Of a stretch of DNA of 64,000 bases, positions 62,858 to 64,000 are shown in pieces. Source of the stretch: Ciona savignyi (taxonomy: Eukaryota > Chordata > Ascidiacea > Phlebobranchia > Cionidae). The position numbers were made by a program, and so were the translations under genes. Within the stretch, counting starts at the first letter, position 1, and every line of letters starts with the position of its first letter. The notes beneath the pieces were generated by a model. That model was given only the letters and a program-made list of their open reading frames with translations. It searched no databases and had not been told where the DNA came from. Location of the stretch: positions 977,288-1,041,287 of the forward strand of contig CH002714.1 of the NCBI GenBank assembly GCA_000149265.1. The letters run 5' to 3'.

Positions 62858-63003
62858 TTGAAAGAGCGTCTCCATCACATTTATCACACAACAATAGCTC
62901 CGGTAATCAGATGGTGGAGGCAATGAATTCTGACACGTGCCAGAGTGACAACTTTCCCAAATTGCCATATTCATGAAATAAAATAAGAATATCTTATCCC
63001 AAT
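62858..63003 (+). mobile_element. Diverged SINE fragment
   Basis: Shows the AAAGAGCGTCTCCATCACAT.TA...CACA.CAATAGCTCCGGTAA order of the SINE body, and ends ATATTCATGAAAT...AAGAATATCTTATCCCAAT. Many substitutions; no tRNA head. Confidence 0.7.
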
Positions 63004-63496
63004 TACAAGCTACGCATTAGAGATAAAACATAATTGCATAGAAAATTAGCAACACTCGTAACCAACATGCACAGCTATGCATAAATATAATTATTTTTGC
63101 CATTGTTGTCCAACTTGAGCACAGCGCAGCATTATGCAAAAGTAACGTATACGTAACAACAACAACTGAATACATGTACCAAATGTCCAATGTAGTACAA
63201 CAACGGAAAACTATGCATCTCCGGTTATAAACGCAGTTCAAGTGTTATAGATATAATTAAGCCATTTGCTTCAAAAATAAATCACACACAATCACGCCTT
63301 GTATTGTAAACTAATATTGGTCTACATAAAACGAATAGAAGTATTAGAAACAAATTTCTGTTAAGCGAACTTCACCAATGTGTGAAACGTATTGGTGGAA
63401 AATTAGCTGCTTTATGTAAGAGTCGACTTCCGCAATTTAGAAAAAATTATAAATTGTGGAGAATTTGAAAAAGCAGCAAAAGGTAGGTAGTTACGA

Positions 63497-63500
<4 letters not shown>

Positions 63501-63533
<33 letters not shown>
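63501..63533. repeat. TA dinucleotide microsatellite
   Basis: Uninterrupted alternating T and A for about 33 bp, likely polymorphic. A shorter AT run is at about 28690-28717. Confidence 0.95.
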
Positions 63534-63536
<3 letters not shown>

Positions 63537-64000
63537 ACTGCATGAACAGCTAAAAAAATAAATATAATAAACCTAATTTAAAGCACGATCAAATTTACAA
63601 GAGTTGTGTAAAACTTGGTCATAAAATGTGGCACCTTACTTTAGGGTGATATGACAACTAGTTTAATGGTTGATCAGAATATAAAAATTGTATCCATCAG
63701 AATAGAAAAACCCAAGTGGTATTATAACGAGGACTAACCTCAGATTACATTGTGCTCAGTGTAAGTCATTTCAATATGTCAAGTATGATCGATTTAGTGT
63801 TACAAGTTTTTGTACAACCAATTAAAACATTACATTAAGGCAAGAACAGTGAATCGACTTAAAGCAGCTTCATTTTAAAATTAGTAGTTAATTTTTGACC
63901 TCAGTCATACAGTCATGGTATACTAAACATGCAGCTGTACAGGGAAACTTTGAAACTTATTATTCAATTAGGCAGTGCAGTTTTGTAAATGCTTCGGTGT

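Larger units (their letters stand above)
60235..64000. other. Right-hand region without recognisable genes
   Basis: AT-rich. It holds a diverged repeat at 60600-60715, a SINE fragment at 62858-63003 and a TA microsatellite at about 63501-63533. A GC-richer patch at 61500-61720 has open stretches on both strands (plus strand: basic, Ser/Pro-rich KKPATPSFTSPGG) that might be an exon, but no family or splice chain could be supported. An ORF at 61981-62184 with a hydrophobic start lacks an ATG. Confidence 0.5.

Overview
This is animal DNA, most likely from a solitary ascidian of the Ciona type; the organism is inferred, not proven. The evidence is AT-rich sequence, compact multi-exon genes with GT-AG introns, chordate orthologues (GPR161, KCNT/Slo2, CCDC50, MFSD5, PRPF18, GABARAP), tRNA-derived SINE copies and many small DNA transposons. 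There are three assembly gaps (26436-26545, 42220-42319, 55430-55529). I rebuilt gene models by hand from splice sites, reading phase and family homology; most close in phase exon by exon.

Layout. 1-4404 (-): 5' part of a secreted or membrane sushi/EGF protein, probably running into an adhesion-GPCR GAIN region and off the left edge. 5906-15866 (-): a 26-exon KCNT (Slo2) sodium-activated potassium channel. 15867-20877: gene-poor. 21083-23620 (+): a secreted enzyme with the hallmarks of a copper lytic polysaccharide monooxygenase (LPMO), plus a Thr-rich linker and an unknown C-terminal module. This is the most interesting gene here, because tunicates make a cellulose tunic. 26768-29999 (+): MFSD5. 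30173-33262 (-): PRPF18. 33877-35095 (+): GABARAP, divergent from PRPF18 across a 614-bp shared promoter with a CRE. 36387-39920 (-): CCDC50. 40457-46990 (-): GPR161. 47527-47928 (-): a small dsRNA-binding-domain protein.

From 48.4 to 60.3 kb the window is a nest of DNA transposons. They are: a 2.9-kb element with 9-bp target duplications and a PHD-type zinc finger; a 2.8-kb element with long, satellite-bearing inverted repeats and a decayed Myb/SANT-like gene; a 487-bp hAT-type MITE; and a 4.4-kb ISL2EU-type element with a broken THAP-DDE transposase and an apparently intact SWIM-YqaJ exonuclease gene. A degraded paralogous copy next door serves as an empty site for two of the insertions. 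60.3-64 kb holds no recognisable gene, only repeat fragments.

The host genes are not an operon. They are independent housekeeping, ciliary/signalling and channel genes. The closest functional links are GABARAP/PRPF18 (shared promoter) and the transposase/YqaJ pair (partners within one transposon).
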